Below, piece after piece: positions 16,586 to 25,487 of a stretch of 64,000 nt of DNA. Below the pieces are notes generated by a model. The model searched no databases. It was not told the DNA's origin and saw only the letters and a program-made list of their open reading frames with translations. This DNA is from a bacterium (GTDB lineage: Bacteria; Cyanobacteriota; Vampirovibrionia; Obscuribacterales; Obscuribacteraceae): contig JAGOSY010000019.1 in NCBI GenBank assembly GCA_018062085.1, positions 43,196 to 107,195 on the forward strand. Direction: 5' to 3'. The translations under genes and the position numbers were made by a program. Every line of letters begins with the position of its first letter. Positions within the stretch are counted from its first letter, which is position 1.

Positions 16586-17692
16586 ATGAAGGTAGCACCG
16601 ATCGCAATAACAGTAGGAATACTCGCGGCCATCGCTGGCGGTGGCTATTGGTATTGGACCACAACACCGCTCTACGCACTGCAAGCTCTAATGCTGGCTG
16701 TGCAAAACCACGATGGTCAAGCGTTTTCTAAACGAGTTGACGTCAAAGGAGCGGTTGAGAACATGCTCCAAGACGTTCTGGTTTATCCGGCCTTAAGCAC
16801 TCCGAATTTGTCGTCTTTTCAAAAACAAGTAGCCACTGGTGCCATCACCATGGCCAAAACACAGATCAAAGATGAACTTCTAAAATCAATCTACAGATCG
16901 CTCAGCGCGCCAATTCAATATGGTGACGGCAATGAGCCGACTTCGAATTTACTGGCAGCACCAGCCTATGCTGCCGACAATTCCGCTCCGCAAGCTGCAG
17001 CCAGCAGCTCTGTGCCCAGCAAGAAACCTAGCGATGTGCGCGATTTGCTCAATGTAGCCAGCCACGAACTCGGCGGCGAGGTGGGCAAACTCAAGACAGA
17101 AGCGTTTCAACGCATGCAGACCTATGTGCACAATCACCCATACACAATTCCAGGACGAGTAATCAACGCACCTCCCGGCCAGCGCGGTGCAGTAATAAGA
17201 CGCGTGCTTGAAGATCACGGCTTCAGCCAAAACTATTTCAAAGGCTTGACCGGTTACAAAATTGTTCCAATAGCAGTCGAGCCAGCAGCAACAATAAACA
17301 GTAGCGACGCCTCAGTGCTGCCCCTAGGCGAAATTACTGTCACCGCCGGTAATGCGGCGAGCAATAGTGGCGCAGAAAGAGCACTTGTCGGTCTGCGCTT
17401 TTACAGCCCGAGAATAGGCCAAGAAGTAATCGTCGAAATCGAGATGATGAAAAACTTTAAGGCAACCAACAGCTCTGTCGAAGACACTGAGTGGTGCGTC
17501 ACTCGCCTAGCCAACGTGCGCCCGGTTCTGGATAGCGTAGCGCAAGATTATCTTACTGATGTGCACGAACTAATTGCTTACTCTTTATACGGCATGAATA
17601 ATCAAAACATGAATAAAGATATGCGAGGCATCACAGATCGCATCAAAAGTCATCCGGCTGCTCAAGACTTTTTGAAAAAACTGGGAATTTAG
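16586..17692 (+). CDS. DUF2939 membrane-anchored protein
   Basis: 368 residues beginning 39 bp after the tRNA. A single N-terminal helix (MKVAPIAITVGILAAIAGGG, 1-22) is followed by YWYWTTTPLYALQALMLAV and DGQAFSKRVDVKGAVENML, which match DUF2939, a family of anchored proteins of unknown function. An Ala/Ser/Pro-rich linker lies around 115-150. The distal half (about 180-340) has LPLGEITVTAGN and RALVGLRFYSPRIGQEVIVEIEM, suggesting a beta domain outside the membrane. It may be co-transcribed with the tRNA. Confidence 0.85.
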   Translation: MKVAPIAITVGILAAIAGGGYWYWTTTPLYALQALMLAVQNHDGQAFSKRVDVKGAVENMLQDVLVYPALSTPNLSSFQKQVATGAITMAKTQIKDELLKSIYRSLSAPIQYGDGNEPTSNLLAAPAYAADNSAPQAAASSSVPSKKPSDVRDLLNVASHELGGEVGKLKTEAFQRMQTYVHNHPYTIPGRVINAPPGQRGAVIRRVLEDHGFSQNYFKGLTGYKIVPIAVEPAATINSSDASVLPLGEITVTAGNAASNSGAERALVGLRFYSPRIGQEVIVEIEMMKNFKATNSSVEDTEWCVTRLANVRPVLDSVAQDYLTDVHELIAYSLYGMNNQNMNKDMRGITDRIKSHPAAQDFLKKLGI

Positions 17693-18140
17693 ATACTTAG
17701 TCGAAGCAACACTGCTAGGCTCTGCCGACTATCTAATAGTGGTGAATAAGCCATTTTCACATTAAATTTTGAGGGCGCTGCGTGATCGAGAGCGCGTGAA
17801 TTGTTCTTGCTGCCGAAACTTGACCGATATCGGTCAAGTTTCGGTTTATGAAACGCACTCCAAGCTTCTAATCAAAAGCGAGAACCCCAGTCAAATAAGC
17901 GTTTCGGGGCTCAGCGAACAAAGAGAACAAAGCGACAATAAACGAGCAGATGTTCACGCTAGATATATTTCGAGTAGAGAAAACAGAAACTGTCAAGACT
18001 AAATTCTCTCGACTATTCCATCACTGACAAACTACTAAACAGTATCAATTAGCTATTGAATAGCGCCCTTGTATATTATCCAATTTTTGCGGAGTGGTGG
18101 CAGATGCGTTATCATTGCTAGGTAGCCAATTAGTGAGCCC
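17693..18140. other. Intergenic region of about 450 bp
   Basis: No convincing gene on either strand. It contains the third copy of the dispersed palindrome (17813-17844) and presumably the promoter of the TPR gene at 18141, for which I could not identify matching -35 and -10 elements. Confidence 0.6.
17813..17844. repeat. Dispersed palindrome, copy 3
   Basis: A perfect 32-bp palindrome with half-site CCGAAACTTGACCGAT. Its core is identical to the copies at 10874 and 10915. It stands about 120 bp after the DUF2939 stop. Confidence 0.9.
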
Positions 18141-19646
18141 ATGATCAAACACGCCATCAACTTCAATCGCTCTAAAACTCAACTGCATCTGACATCGACG
18201 CAATTTTTAGCGCTGTCGATACCTTTCGCAATAGCAATGACAGCCCAGTTGTCGATGGCACCATGCTCAGCAGCACCCGGTAGTCCAGCAACTACAGGCA
18301 CCACGCCTCAAGACACAGTAGTCGACACCAATAGTGACACCAGTACAGACAATACTATAGATACTCACAGCGGCAGCATCAAGATTCCTTATAGAGTGCC
18401 CCCAAGCACTGCTAACGCAGCCATCAAAACTGGCACAACTGGCAAAACTAACACAACATCAGCAGCACAATTGAAGCCCAGCTACTCAGCCGACAGCTGG
18501 GAGCAGCTAGAATCACAAGGTGAAAAAGCAGCATACAACTGCGAGTATGGTGAGGCAGAACGCTTACTTAAAAGTGCAGTCGAAAAGGCCCGCAATTTTC
18601 CCGCCGGCGATCTTCGCCTGGCCAAAAGCTCTGGTGAGCTCGGTCGCCTCCTGGCTATTCGCGGACGCTTCAGTGAAGCAGAGCCACTCTTAGAAGAAGA
18701 ATTAGCAGTGAAGACGGTAGCCAGTGGAGGCGAAGACGAGCACTTAATTCCGGCGATGACTTCTATGGTGCGGTTCTACTTATTACATGAAACCGCAGCT
18801 AAAGCCAACCCACTAGCAGAAAAAGTACTTTCGTTTGTGGAAGGCAAGCTTAATGAAGCCAGATCACAAGCTCAAGGCAAAGTGACATTGCAAGCAGGCC
18901 AGCCGCTTCAAGCCTGGGCCGGCGAAGCATCTGCTGTAATGCGCGATCCGCTAATTGAATGGGCCATTGCCTGCGATGAAATCGGCAATATCTATGCCAC
19001 AAGAAGCAGCTCTGTCGATAGCTCACAACCGACAAGCGAAGACTCTACTCTGGCGGAGCGGCTCTTTACTGCCGCACTCAATGTTAAGTCTACAGTACTG
19101 GGAGCACACCACCTTTCTCTAGCCAATAGCTATGACAGCCTTGGCGGACTAGCACTAACACGCAAAGACTATGAAGAGGCAGAAGCCAATTTAAAAGATG
19201 CCCTCGATATAACAGAACGCATCCAGCCGCCAGAGAACTTTCAAGTCTATGCCCGCTTAGACAAACTAGGCAAATGCTTGCTGCAAGAAAACAAGCTGGC
19301 TGAAGCCGAAGCACTTTACTTGCGCGCCCAAGACTTTTGGAAAAACGCGCCATCAAAGAACGGCAACGAAGCACGAGCGGCCTTTGCCCTAGCTAACATT
19401 TACGCTCAAGAAAAGAAGTACGCAGAAGCAGCACCACTTTTCGAAAAAGCCCTGCAAATTGCTGAACAGAACAGCGGCCCCGATTCGGTAGCACTGGTGC
19501 CCTATCTAGATAGATACGCTTACGTTCTCTACTACCTTGGTATGCGAGAACAAACAGATGAACTGCGAGCCCGAGCCCAAGCTATCACCGACGGCAATAC
19601 CAGCATAACTATGAGCAAAGACCCTGCCGTCGGGATACAACAGTAA
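18141..19646 (+). CDS. Exported TPR protein
   Basis: 501 residues. A long basic N-terminus leads to a hydrophobic stretch at about 22-42 (FLALSIPFAIAMTAQLSM) ending CSAAPG, consistent with a signal peptide. A Thr/Ser/Asp-rich linker reaches about residue 110. From about 120 to 490 there are TPR units of the kinesin-light-chain style, for example YGEAERLLKSAVEKARNF, GRFSEAEPLLEEELAVK, KDYEEAEANLKDALDITE, NKLAEAEALYLRAQDFW and KKYAEAAPLFEKALQIAEQ. Such 42-residue repeats make protein-binding scaffolds. It is convergent with, and 1 bp from, the lipoprotein gene at 19648. Confidence 0.88.
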   Translation: MIKHAINFNRSKTQLHLTSTQFLALSIPFAIAMTAQLSMAPCSAAPGSPATTGTTPQDTVVDTNSDTSTDNTIDTHSGSIKIPYRVPPSTANAAIKTGTTGKTNTTSAAQLKPSYSADSWEQLESQGEKAAYNCEYGEAERLLKSAVEKARNFPAGDLRLAKSSGELGRLLAIRGRFSEAEPLLEEELAVKTVASGGEDEHLIPAMTSMVRFYLLHETAAKANPLAEKVLSFVEGKLNEARSQAQGKVTLQAGQPLQAWAGEASAVMRDPLIEWAIACDEIGNIYATRSSSVDSSQPTSEDSTLAERLFTAALNVKSTVLGAHHLSLANSYDSLGGLALTRKDYEEAEANLKDALDITERIQPPENFQVYARLDKLGKCLLQENKLAEAEALYLRAQDFWKNAPSKNGNEARAAFALANIYAQEKKYAEAAPLFEKALQIAEQNSGPDSVALVPYLDRYAYVLYYLGMREQTDELRARAQAITDGNTSITMSKDPAVGIQQ

Positions 19647-19647
19647 A

Positions 19648-20943
19648 TCAAAGCTGCTTCAAATATTGCTCTAGAACTGAACGCTTCTGATAACCTTGCG
19701 CCAATGCTTTCTTCATATCGCCGTCAGCTAACTCATTCAACTTTAATCGGCGATATGCCTCAGAGCGAAGACGATAGGTAGTATCTGACTTATATTGCCT
19801 GCTCTCCGCAATTTCTTTGGCCAGGGTAGCATCGCACAAGGCCACTGCTTCTTGATACTTCTTGAGAAAAAGCAAAGCTATAACTCTATCTTTGGCAACG
19901 CCTGCTCCTCCCTCTGAGAGCTTCTCTGCTCTATCTAGCAAGGCCATCGCTTTCTTGGCGTCACCCAATCGTGCCGCTACCAATTCAAGTGTTTGCAAAG
20001 CTCTTTGACTGTCTGGTTGTAGAGACAGCGCCTTATCAGCCAACATGCTGGCCCGCTCCAGGTCGTTTATGCAGAAATAGCAGGTCGCCTTATCGGCGTA
20101 TCCTAAAGCCGCATCTGGGAATTGCGCGATCAATTGATCAGCAACTTTAATCGCAGAGGCACTATCGCCCTTAATTAAGCCTATGGCTAATAAATACTCA
20201 GAAGCACGCCAATACTTCTTATTGAGACTGAGAACCTTAAGAGCGTCGGTGTATGAACTTTCGCAGTCGCCCTTATCCAGATACAAAATCGCCCTCGCCA
20301 GGTAAGAACCCGGAAATTTGCCATCAAGCTCGATGGCCTTGTTAGCATCTAAAAAACCCTTATCAATCTCACCAAGCTCAGAAAAAGCCTCGGCTCTAGT
20401 GCAGTAATTATAGCTCTGACTAGGATCAAGCTTTATCGCTTCGCTAGCGTCAGCCACGGCTTTACGAGGTTCACTCAGACAAAGATTGGCATAAGCCCGA
20501 CCAGTATAAGCTCCAGATGCGTTGTGCACACTTGAATCTAGGCGCAAAGAATTATCGAAAGAAGCAACAGCGTCTTTATACTTGCCTTGGTCTGAATAGA
20601 CATTTCCTAACTCACGATGATACCAACCGACCTTATCATCAAGGGCAATTGCTTTCAGCAAGTCTGCTTTGGCTAGATCGGCTTTGCCCGACCTCAGTTG
20701 AGCCACCCCTCGATAGGCAACCAATTCAGAATCATTTGGTTTCGCCTTCAGTTCTTTCTCGCAGAGCGCAATTAGGTCAGTATATTTGCCCTGCGTAACA
20801 AGCCCTTTAGCCTGCGAAGAGAAGTCATTCTTAGGAGTAGTACTGCAACCACTGATGATACCAGTACCGCCGAGCAAAAAACTAAAGGAGAAAATGCAAA
20901 ACGTTCGAAGAAGATGCCGTTTGGTAAGATCTCGGGCCATCAT
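19648..20943 (-). CDS. TPR lipoprotein
   Basis: 431 residues with a lipoprotein signal: basic start, hydrophobic FCIFSFSFLLGGTG and lipobox IISGC (Cys about 33). The mature protein is a TPR solenoid of ten or more units (GKYTDLIALCEKELKAKPND, GKADLAKADLLKAIALDD, GKYKDAVASFDNSLRLD, EPRKAVADASEAIKLDPS, and so on). The start lies 3 bp after the stop of the hybrid histidine kinase with GATAGGTG as ribosome site, so it is the last gene of the stressosome/kinase operon. A membrane-anchored TPR scaffold could present partners to that pathway; this is inference from position. Confidence 0.9.
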   Translation of the reverse strand: MMARDLTKRHLLRTFCIFSFSFLLGGTGIISGCSTTPKNDFSSQAKGLVTQGKYTDLIALCEKELKAKPNDSELVAYRGVAQLRSGKADLAKADLLKAIALDDKVGWYHRELGNVYSDQGKYKDAVASFDNSLRLDSSVHNASGAYTGRAYANLCLSEPRKAVADASEAIKLDPSQSYNYCTRAEAFSELGEIDKGFLDANKAIELDGKFPGSYLARAILYLDKGDCESSYTDALKVLSLNKKYWRASEYLLAIGLIKGDSASAIKVADQLIAQFPDAALGYADKATCYFCINDLERASMLADKALSLQPDSQRALQTLELVAARLGDAKKAMALLDRAEKLSEGGAGVAKDRVIALLFLKKYQEAVALCDATLAKEIAESRQYKSDTTYRLRSEAYRRLKLNELADGDMKKALAQGYQKRSVLEQYLKQL

Positions 20944-20946
20944 AAT

Positions 20947-23625
20947 TCACCTATCATTACCAACCTGACCTGCGGCAGAAAGTATTTCCATTGCTGCCAC
21001 TTTAAGACGCTCAAAACAATTTCGCAACTCTAAACTCAAAGCCTCATGATTGTCTGACTGACCTACTTTCGCACTCATTTCTATCTCTTTAGCGCACTCG
21101 GCCAGCTGCTCGGCAAAAATCATAGCTGCCGCGCCTTTGATGCTATGAGCGAGCTTGCCGACTTCATCAGTTTGCTTCTCGGCTACAAGAGTATCAAGCT
21201 CAACGAGCTTTTTTTCAGTGTCGGCAATGAAAGCATCAAGAAGCATCTTCGCCTGTTTTGCATTAAAGCGTGATTTGAAACCATCATAGTCGATAACGTT
21301 CGCCGTCGACGAATTAGCACTTTCACTAGCACTTTCATTAGCAATTTCATTAGCAATTTCGCTAGCACTAACCGCGACCTTAGCGCTAGAACTGACGTGG
21401 GGTAACTTAGACCAACGCTCTACCATTGCACTCAAATCTTTAGGGTTAAAAGGTTTGGTTATGTAGTCGTCCATACCAGCTGCCAAACACTTTTCTTTGT
21501 CTCCTTGCATGGCGTTAGCTGTCATAGCAATAATTGATATGTGCTTACCTGTTGTTATCTCATTATGGCGAATGGCTTTCGCGGCCTCGTAGCCATCCAT
21601 AATCGGCATCTGACAATCCATGAAAACAAGGCTGTAATCATTGCCTTCAAGAAGCTTGAGCGCCTCCTTGCCGTTGTTTGCCGTGGTAACCTCGTAGCCC
21701 AAATTGCCAAGTTCAATGCGCGCGACAATCTGATTAGTAGGATTGTCTTCCACCACCAGTACCGACTTACGGTCATTTAACTCAGCCTTTTGATCGCTCA
21801 ACTCAGTCTTTTGATCGTTCAACTCAGTCTTGTAATCGCTCAACTCAGCCTTTTGCTCATTCAAGGCGAAGTCTGTTGAAAAACGTAATGTCTCTTGAGG
21901 GGTTATGTTCGCAGTCGAAGCAGGTAAAATTCTGGCAGTTGCCACTAACTGCCCTCCAGATTTTGGAGCAGTAAGACAATCCATCAGTTGATTGAGTCTT
22001 ACTGGCTTGGTCAAAAATGCATCGCAACCAGCAGCAATAGCTTGCTCTCCCAAACCCTCTTCATGAAGTGCTGTGAGCAATATAATCCGAGCATCTCTTG
22101 TACTCGCATTTTCACGTAGACGCTTAACAAGCTCGAGGCCATTCATACCAGGCATCAAATAATCGACAATGAATAGATCAAACTGATTCTTCTCGACCAG
22201 AGCAAGCGCTTCAGAGGCACAGTTAGCACTGTCACAGGGAATCTTCCAGAAATCAAGCCAGCAGGTCGCCACTTCTCTCATTACTGGATGATCATCAACA
22301 ACTAAAGCCCGCGAGTATTCAAATTTGCCTTCATCGCTCGTTGACATATCAGCGTGTACGTCTATCAACAAGGGCAATTCGAACCAGAAAGTAGAACCAG
22401 CTCCTTCGATGCTCTCGACACCAATTCGTCCACCCATCAAGTCGATCAACTGCTTACAAATACTGAGACCAAGACCAGTGCCGCCATACTTTCTTGTGGT
22501 CGAGCCATCAGCCTGCATGAAAGGCTGGAACAGTTTCTGCTGCTGCTCATTTGTCAATCCGATTCCACTATCAATCACTTCAAAGCGCAGTGTGATATCT
22601 GTCTCGCTGCGCTCCAGTTCACGAATGCGCACAATCACATCGCCCTTTTCAGTAAACTTGATAGCGTTATTCACCAAATTGACAATAAGTTGACGAATTC
22701 GAATTGGATCGCCTTGAAGCTTGGGCGGGAGAGTGGGCTCAATCCAAGGAGTGAGCGCTAAGTCTTTGGCGTGAGCGTTTGACGAAAGCAGCTCAACGGA
22801 GGTTTCAACCAAGTCGAACAAATCAAATTGAACGATTTCAATGACAAGTTTCCCTGCCTCAATTTTTGAGAAATCGAGAATATCATTGATGATATCAAGG
22901 AGAGAATTTCCCGCCGAGGTTATCAGGCGCAAGTATTTTTTCTGCTGGTCGTTTAGTTCAGTCCGCCCCAAAATATTGCTCATGCCGATAACGGCATTCA
23001 TAGGAGTGCGGATCTCATGGCTCATGTTGGCGAGAAACTCACCCTTGTATTTGCTCGCCTGAGTTAACTGCTCAGTTCGCTCCTCTAAACGTGATCGATA
23101 TTTCTCAATCTCGGTGAGCGAGTCCAGCAGTTGTTTGTTCTGCTGCTCAAGATCTTCCACCACCGAAAACGGCGAATTCTTCTTTAGAAAGTCTATCCAG
23201 TCATCGACGATAGCTGCTGTTATCCATACAGCCGACGAAGGGACAGCCTTGAGTATGCGAACAGAAGTGCCGCTCTCCGCAGCAGATACTATGGTTAATT
23301 CCTCAACTAATTTTCGACTACAGGCAATGCCTCGACCGTTGCCCCGAGAATCTTGCAAAACATTGGCAACATCGAAGCCAGGACCATTATCAGAAACGAC
23401 AACTTCAAGACACTGTTTGCGATCCAATTCACAGACTGCAAATTCAATGCGAGCTTCGCCAGCAAATGTTACCGCATTGCGCACCATTTCTGATACTGCC
23501 GTGACTAGCCGTGTTCCATCAAGCGGTTTCAAGCCAGCCAGCTCCGATACTTGCCTGGCCCGGTAGCGCGCCACCACAAGGTCATTTTCAGACTTGGCTA
23601 TTAATCGCAATATCGGAAGTTTCAT
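20947..23625 (-). CDS. Hybrid histidine kinase: GHKL-HisKA-HATPase-REC-REC-HPt
   Basis: 892 residues from the ATG at 23623-23625, seven bases after the upstream stop. Domains: an N-terminal RsbT/anti-sigma type ATPase-like domain (about 1-145; SEMVRNAVTFAG, VSDNGPGF, GRGIACSRKLV); a coiled coil (about 165-205); HisKA with the phosphorylatable His in FLANMSHEIRTPMNAV; a catalytic ATPase domain (LVNNAIKFTEKG, DSGIGL, GGTGLGLSICKQL); receiver 1 (LFIVDYLMPGMNG); a heptad-repeat linker; receiver 2 (LVFMDCQMPIMDG, ITKPF); and a C-terminal HPt (KLAHSIKGAAAMI). No membrane segment, so it is cytoplasmic. The extra N-terminal GHKL module resembles the two preceding gene products and links this phosphorelay to the stressosome cluster. 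Confidence 0.93.
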   Translation of the reverse strand: MKLPILRLIAKSENDLVVARYRARQVSELAGLKPLDGTRLVTAVSEMVRNAVTFAGEARIEFAVCELDRKQCLEVVVSDNGPGFDVANVLQDSRGNGRGIACSRKLVEELTIVSAAESGTSVRILKAVPSSAVWITAAIVDDWIDFLKKNSPFSVVEDLEQQNKQLLDSLTEIEKYRSRLEERTEQLTQASKYKGEFLANMSHEIRTPMNAVIGMSNILGRTELNDQQKKYLRLITSAGNSLLDIINDILDFSKIEAGKLVIEIVQFDLFDLVETSVELLSSNAHAKDLALTPWIEPTLPPKLQGDPIRIRQLIVNLVNNAIKFTEKGDVIVRIRELERSETDITLRFEVIDSGIGLTNEQQQKLFQPFMQADGSTTRKYGGTGLGLSICKQLIDLMGGRIGVESIEGAGSTFWFELPLLIDVHADMSTSDEGKFEYSRALVVDDHPVMREVATCWLDFWKIPCDSANCASEALALVEKNQFDLFIVDYLMPGMNGLELVKRLRENASTRDARIILLTALHEEGLGEQAIAAGCDAFLTKPVRLNQLMDCLTAPKSGGQLVATARILPASTANITPQETLRFSTDFALNEQKAELSDYKTELNDQKTELSDQKAELNDRKSVLVVEDNPTNQIVARIELGNLGYEVTTANNGKEALKLLEGNDYSLVFMDCQMPIMDGYEAAKAIRHNEITTGKHISIIAMTANAMQGDKEKCLAAGMDDYITKPFNPKDLSAMVERWSKLPHVSSSAKVAVSASEIANEIANESASESANSSTANVIDYDGFKSRFNAKQAKMLLDAFIADTEKKLVELDTLVAEKQTDEVGKLAHSIKGAAAMIFAEQLAECAKEIEMSAKVGQSDNHEALSLELRNCFERLKVAAMEILSAAGQVGNDR
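21310..21368 (-). repeat. 12-bp in-frame repeat before the HPt domain
   Basis: Tandem units of the type GCACTTTCACTA / GCAATTTCATTA encode the repeated Ser/Ile-Ala-Asn/Ser-Glu linker between receiver 2 and HPt. Confidence 0.7.
21772..21866 (-). repeat. 21-bp repeat encoding a heptad linker
   Basis: Four tandem 21-bp units encode the heptads KAELSDY, KTELNDQ, KTELSDQ and KAELNDR between the two receiver domains. The unit length equals exactly one coiled-coil heptad. Confidence 0.85.
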
Positions 23626-23632
23626 AGCGCCT

Positions 23633-24673
23633 TTAGCGGCCCTCACTCTTACTTTTTACTACTACTACAGTGGCATCATCGTTCATTCTACTAAAGTCGC
23701 GATAAATCTCAGCGGCAGTCATATTGGCCGAACTTACGGTGCGCTCAGTTAGTTTAGCCGCTGACAAAATACCGTCCGAGTACATCAACATTCGTGAGCC
23801 CGGTGACCACTCGTACTCATAGGGCTTAAGACTGCCAAGTGCACCACCAACTATGCCCTGAATCGAGACACAGCCAAAGCTTGAATAGCGCGAGTAGATA
23901 CGAGCAGTAATGTTGCCAACTCCCACAAAAGTGAGTAGATCCGACATTAGATCAATCTGGGCAAGAGCTAGCGCTGCACCTCGGGTAGTGGCAAGCTCGG
24001 CGTGAATGCGCCTGACCAAAGAAGTTGGAGAATCAAAAGCATTCTGCCTAAACAATTCAACGGCTCTTCGACTAGCTTCGGCGGCGCCTTCTCCGTGCCC
24101 CAGACCATCGGTTACTAGAATACTCACCATCTTGTCCATCACCACGGCGGCAGCACCATCACCGCAGACAATTTCAGCGGGATGAGGCACTGATATAAAA
24201 CCGATTTCTAGTGCCGGCGACTTCTCTAGAAGATTTGACTTAACTCGCCCTTGAACCGATTGCGAAACAAGGCACTGAATCACCGTACCTTTTCCAGGAG
24301 CAGAGCTGATTTCAACCGAGTCAGATAAACGCTTTAATGCTCCCAGTCCTCCACCAAGAGTATTTTTGCTGGAAACACCGTCTTGCATAGCCTCATCCAG
24401 ATTCTCAATGCCAGGTCCCCTATCGATAGCAAGCAAGCGCCCAGCTATGGTGCTCTCAGTTGACTCATCAAAGAAAAAGATCTCGCCTCCGCTGCTAGCA
24501 TGTTTCGCTAGGTTAGTGGCGAGTTCAGTGGAGAGGATACTGAGCTTCTCTAAAGGTTCTCCACTAAAACCGACTTCAGCAGCCTTCTCTTTGATCGCTC
24601 GCCTGGCAGTACCAACATAACTTTGGTCTGCCACCGAAATTCTGAGAAATGAGTTACCCGCGGTCAGCACCAT
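23633..24673 (-). CDS. GHKL ATPase-PP2C (SpoIIE/RsbX-like) fusion
   Basis: 346 residues. Residues about 10-135 are an anti-sigma type ATPase-like domain (LSTELATNLAKHASSGG, AIDRGPGIENL, GGGLGALKRLSD, GKGTVI). Residues about 150-340 are a SpoIIE/PP2C-type phosphatase: VCGDGAAAVVMDKMVSILVTDGLGHGEGA has the metal-binding Asp residues (quoted as CGDGA and VTDGLGHG), followed by LLTFVGVGNI, LMYSDGI and MNDDATVVVVK. In Bacillus, RsbX dephosphorylates RsbR and RsbS; a kinase-phosphatase fusion right after rsbT could do the same. It overlaps rsbT by 10 bp, implying translational coupling. The RsbX-like role is inferred from domain and context. Confidence 0.9.
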   Translation of the reverse strand: MVLTAGNSFLRISVADQSYVGTARRAIKEKAAEVGFSGEPLEKLSILSTELATNLAKHASSGGEIFFFDESTESTIAGRLLAIDRGPGIENLDEAMQDGVSSKNTLGGGLGALKRLSDSVEISSAPGKGTVIQCLVSQSVQGRVKSNLLEKSPALEIGFISVPHPAEIVCGDGAAAVVMDKMVSILVTDGLGHGEGAAEASRRAVELFRQNAFDSPTSLVRRIHAELATTRGAALALAQIDLMSDLLTFVGVGNITARIYSRYSSFGCVSIQGIVGGALGSLKPYEYEWSPGSRMLMYSDGILSAAKLTERTVSSANMTAAEIYRDFSRMNDDATVVVVKSKSEGR

Positions 24674-25068
24674 TTCGTTATCACAACCTTGGTTCCCTTA
24701 CCCACACTGCTCTCAAGTTCGAATGAATCAACCAGCTTTTTGCAGCCAGAAAGTCCGTGTCCAAGACTGTTACCAGTGGAGAAGCCCTGCGACAAAGCCG
24801 CTGGTACATCAACAATACCAGGACCGCTGTCTTCGAAGACCACTCGAATTCCTTTCAAGTGGTCGTGCTCTAACTGCTCGAGTAGCAAGTAGCCCCCGCC
24901 GGCATAGCGCATCATATTGGTAAGCAGCTCAGTAACAGCGGTTCTCAGCTGTGCTTCTTTCATGGTGCTCATGCCCAAAGCCAAAGCAGCCGATACCACT
25001 TCCTTTCTGGCACTGACTACATCGCTCTTATCATTTATGGCAAAACGCGCGCGCTCTCTAACGATCAC
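24664..25068 (-). CDS. rsbT: RsbT-type serine kinase of the stressosome
   Basis: 134 residues, GTG start overlapping the rsbS stop as GTGA. The GHKL ATPase motifs are all present: N-box TELLTNMMRYAGGG, G1 FEDSGPGI and G2 GNSLGHGLSGCKKLVD, ending SSVGKGTKVVI. Length and motifs match RsbT, which is held by the RsbR/RsbS complex, phosphorylates their STAS domains on stress, and then leaves to activate a downstream partner (RsbU phosphatase in Bacillus). No separate RsbU is visible here; the next gene's phosphatase domain or the hybrid kinase's ATPase-like domain could be the target. Confidence 0.93.
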   Translation of the reverse strand: MIVRERARFAINDKSDVVSARKEVVSAALALGMSTMKEAQLRTAVTELLTNMMRYAGGGYLLLEQLEHDHLKGIRVVFEDSGPGIVDVPAALSQGFSTGNSLGHGLSGCKKLVDSFELESSVGKGTKVVITKWC

Positions 25069-25427
25069 GACCCCGCCCTCTTCAGCCAGGCACGACCTTG
25101 ATCTAAATTGAGGGCGGTTTTGACACCAGGAAAAGTGACATCCATCTCAGTCAATGTAATAGCGACAGCCGGTCTCATCCCGACGATCACTGACTTAACG
25201 TCCATCAAGGCAACCATATTTACCAGATGCATCAAGCTCCTAGCAAGGAAAACATCTAAAGTCTCAACCCCAGAGACATCAAGCACAACGCCTGAAACTG
25301 CGCTTTTAGAAATTGTCTCTAGGAGCCGCGCCTGAAATTGCCTCACTTCACCATCATCTAAATCGCTATGCACCGAGACAATCAGCACATCTTCGTATTT
25401 GAGAATTGGCACTCGATCAATCTTCAC
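25065..25427 (-). CDS. rsbS: RsbS-type STAS scaffold protein of the stressosome
   Basis: 120 residues if the GTG at 25425-25427 is used; AGGT lies upstream and the product (xKIDRVPILKYEDVLIVSVH) then aligns end to end with Bacillus RsbS, which is 121 residues. It is a single STAS domain (VVLDVSGVETLDVFLARSL ... GMRPAVAITLTEM ... ALNLDQGRAWL). The RsbS phosphorylation site, Ser59 in the IDSF motif of Bacillus, is Val59 here (codon GTT in LDVF). The family comparison is from memory. If correct, this RsbS cannot be switched by phosphorylation at that site. Confidence 0.92.
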   Translation of the reverse strand: MKIDRVPILKYEDVLIVSVHSDLDDGEVRQFQARLLETISKSAVSGVVLDVSGVETLDVFLARSLMHLVNMVALMDVKSVIVGMRPAVAITLTEMDVTFPGVKTALNLDQGRAWLKRAGS

Positions 25428-25487
25428 CGGCTTACCTATTGTGCCACTGACCAAATCAAATCAAAACAAAACAAAACGAAACCACTG

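Noticed and set aside
24664..25068. RsbT-like protein considered as a SpoIIAB/RsbW anti-sigma factor
   Set aside because: The gene order with rsbR and rsbS, length and absence of a sigma factor gene nearby fit RsbT better.
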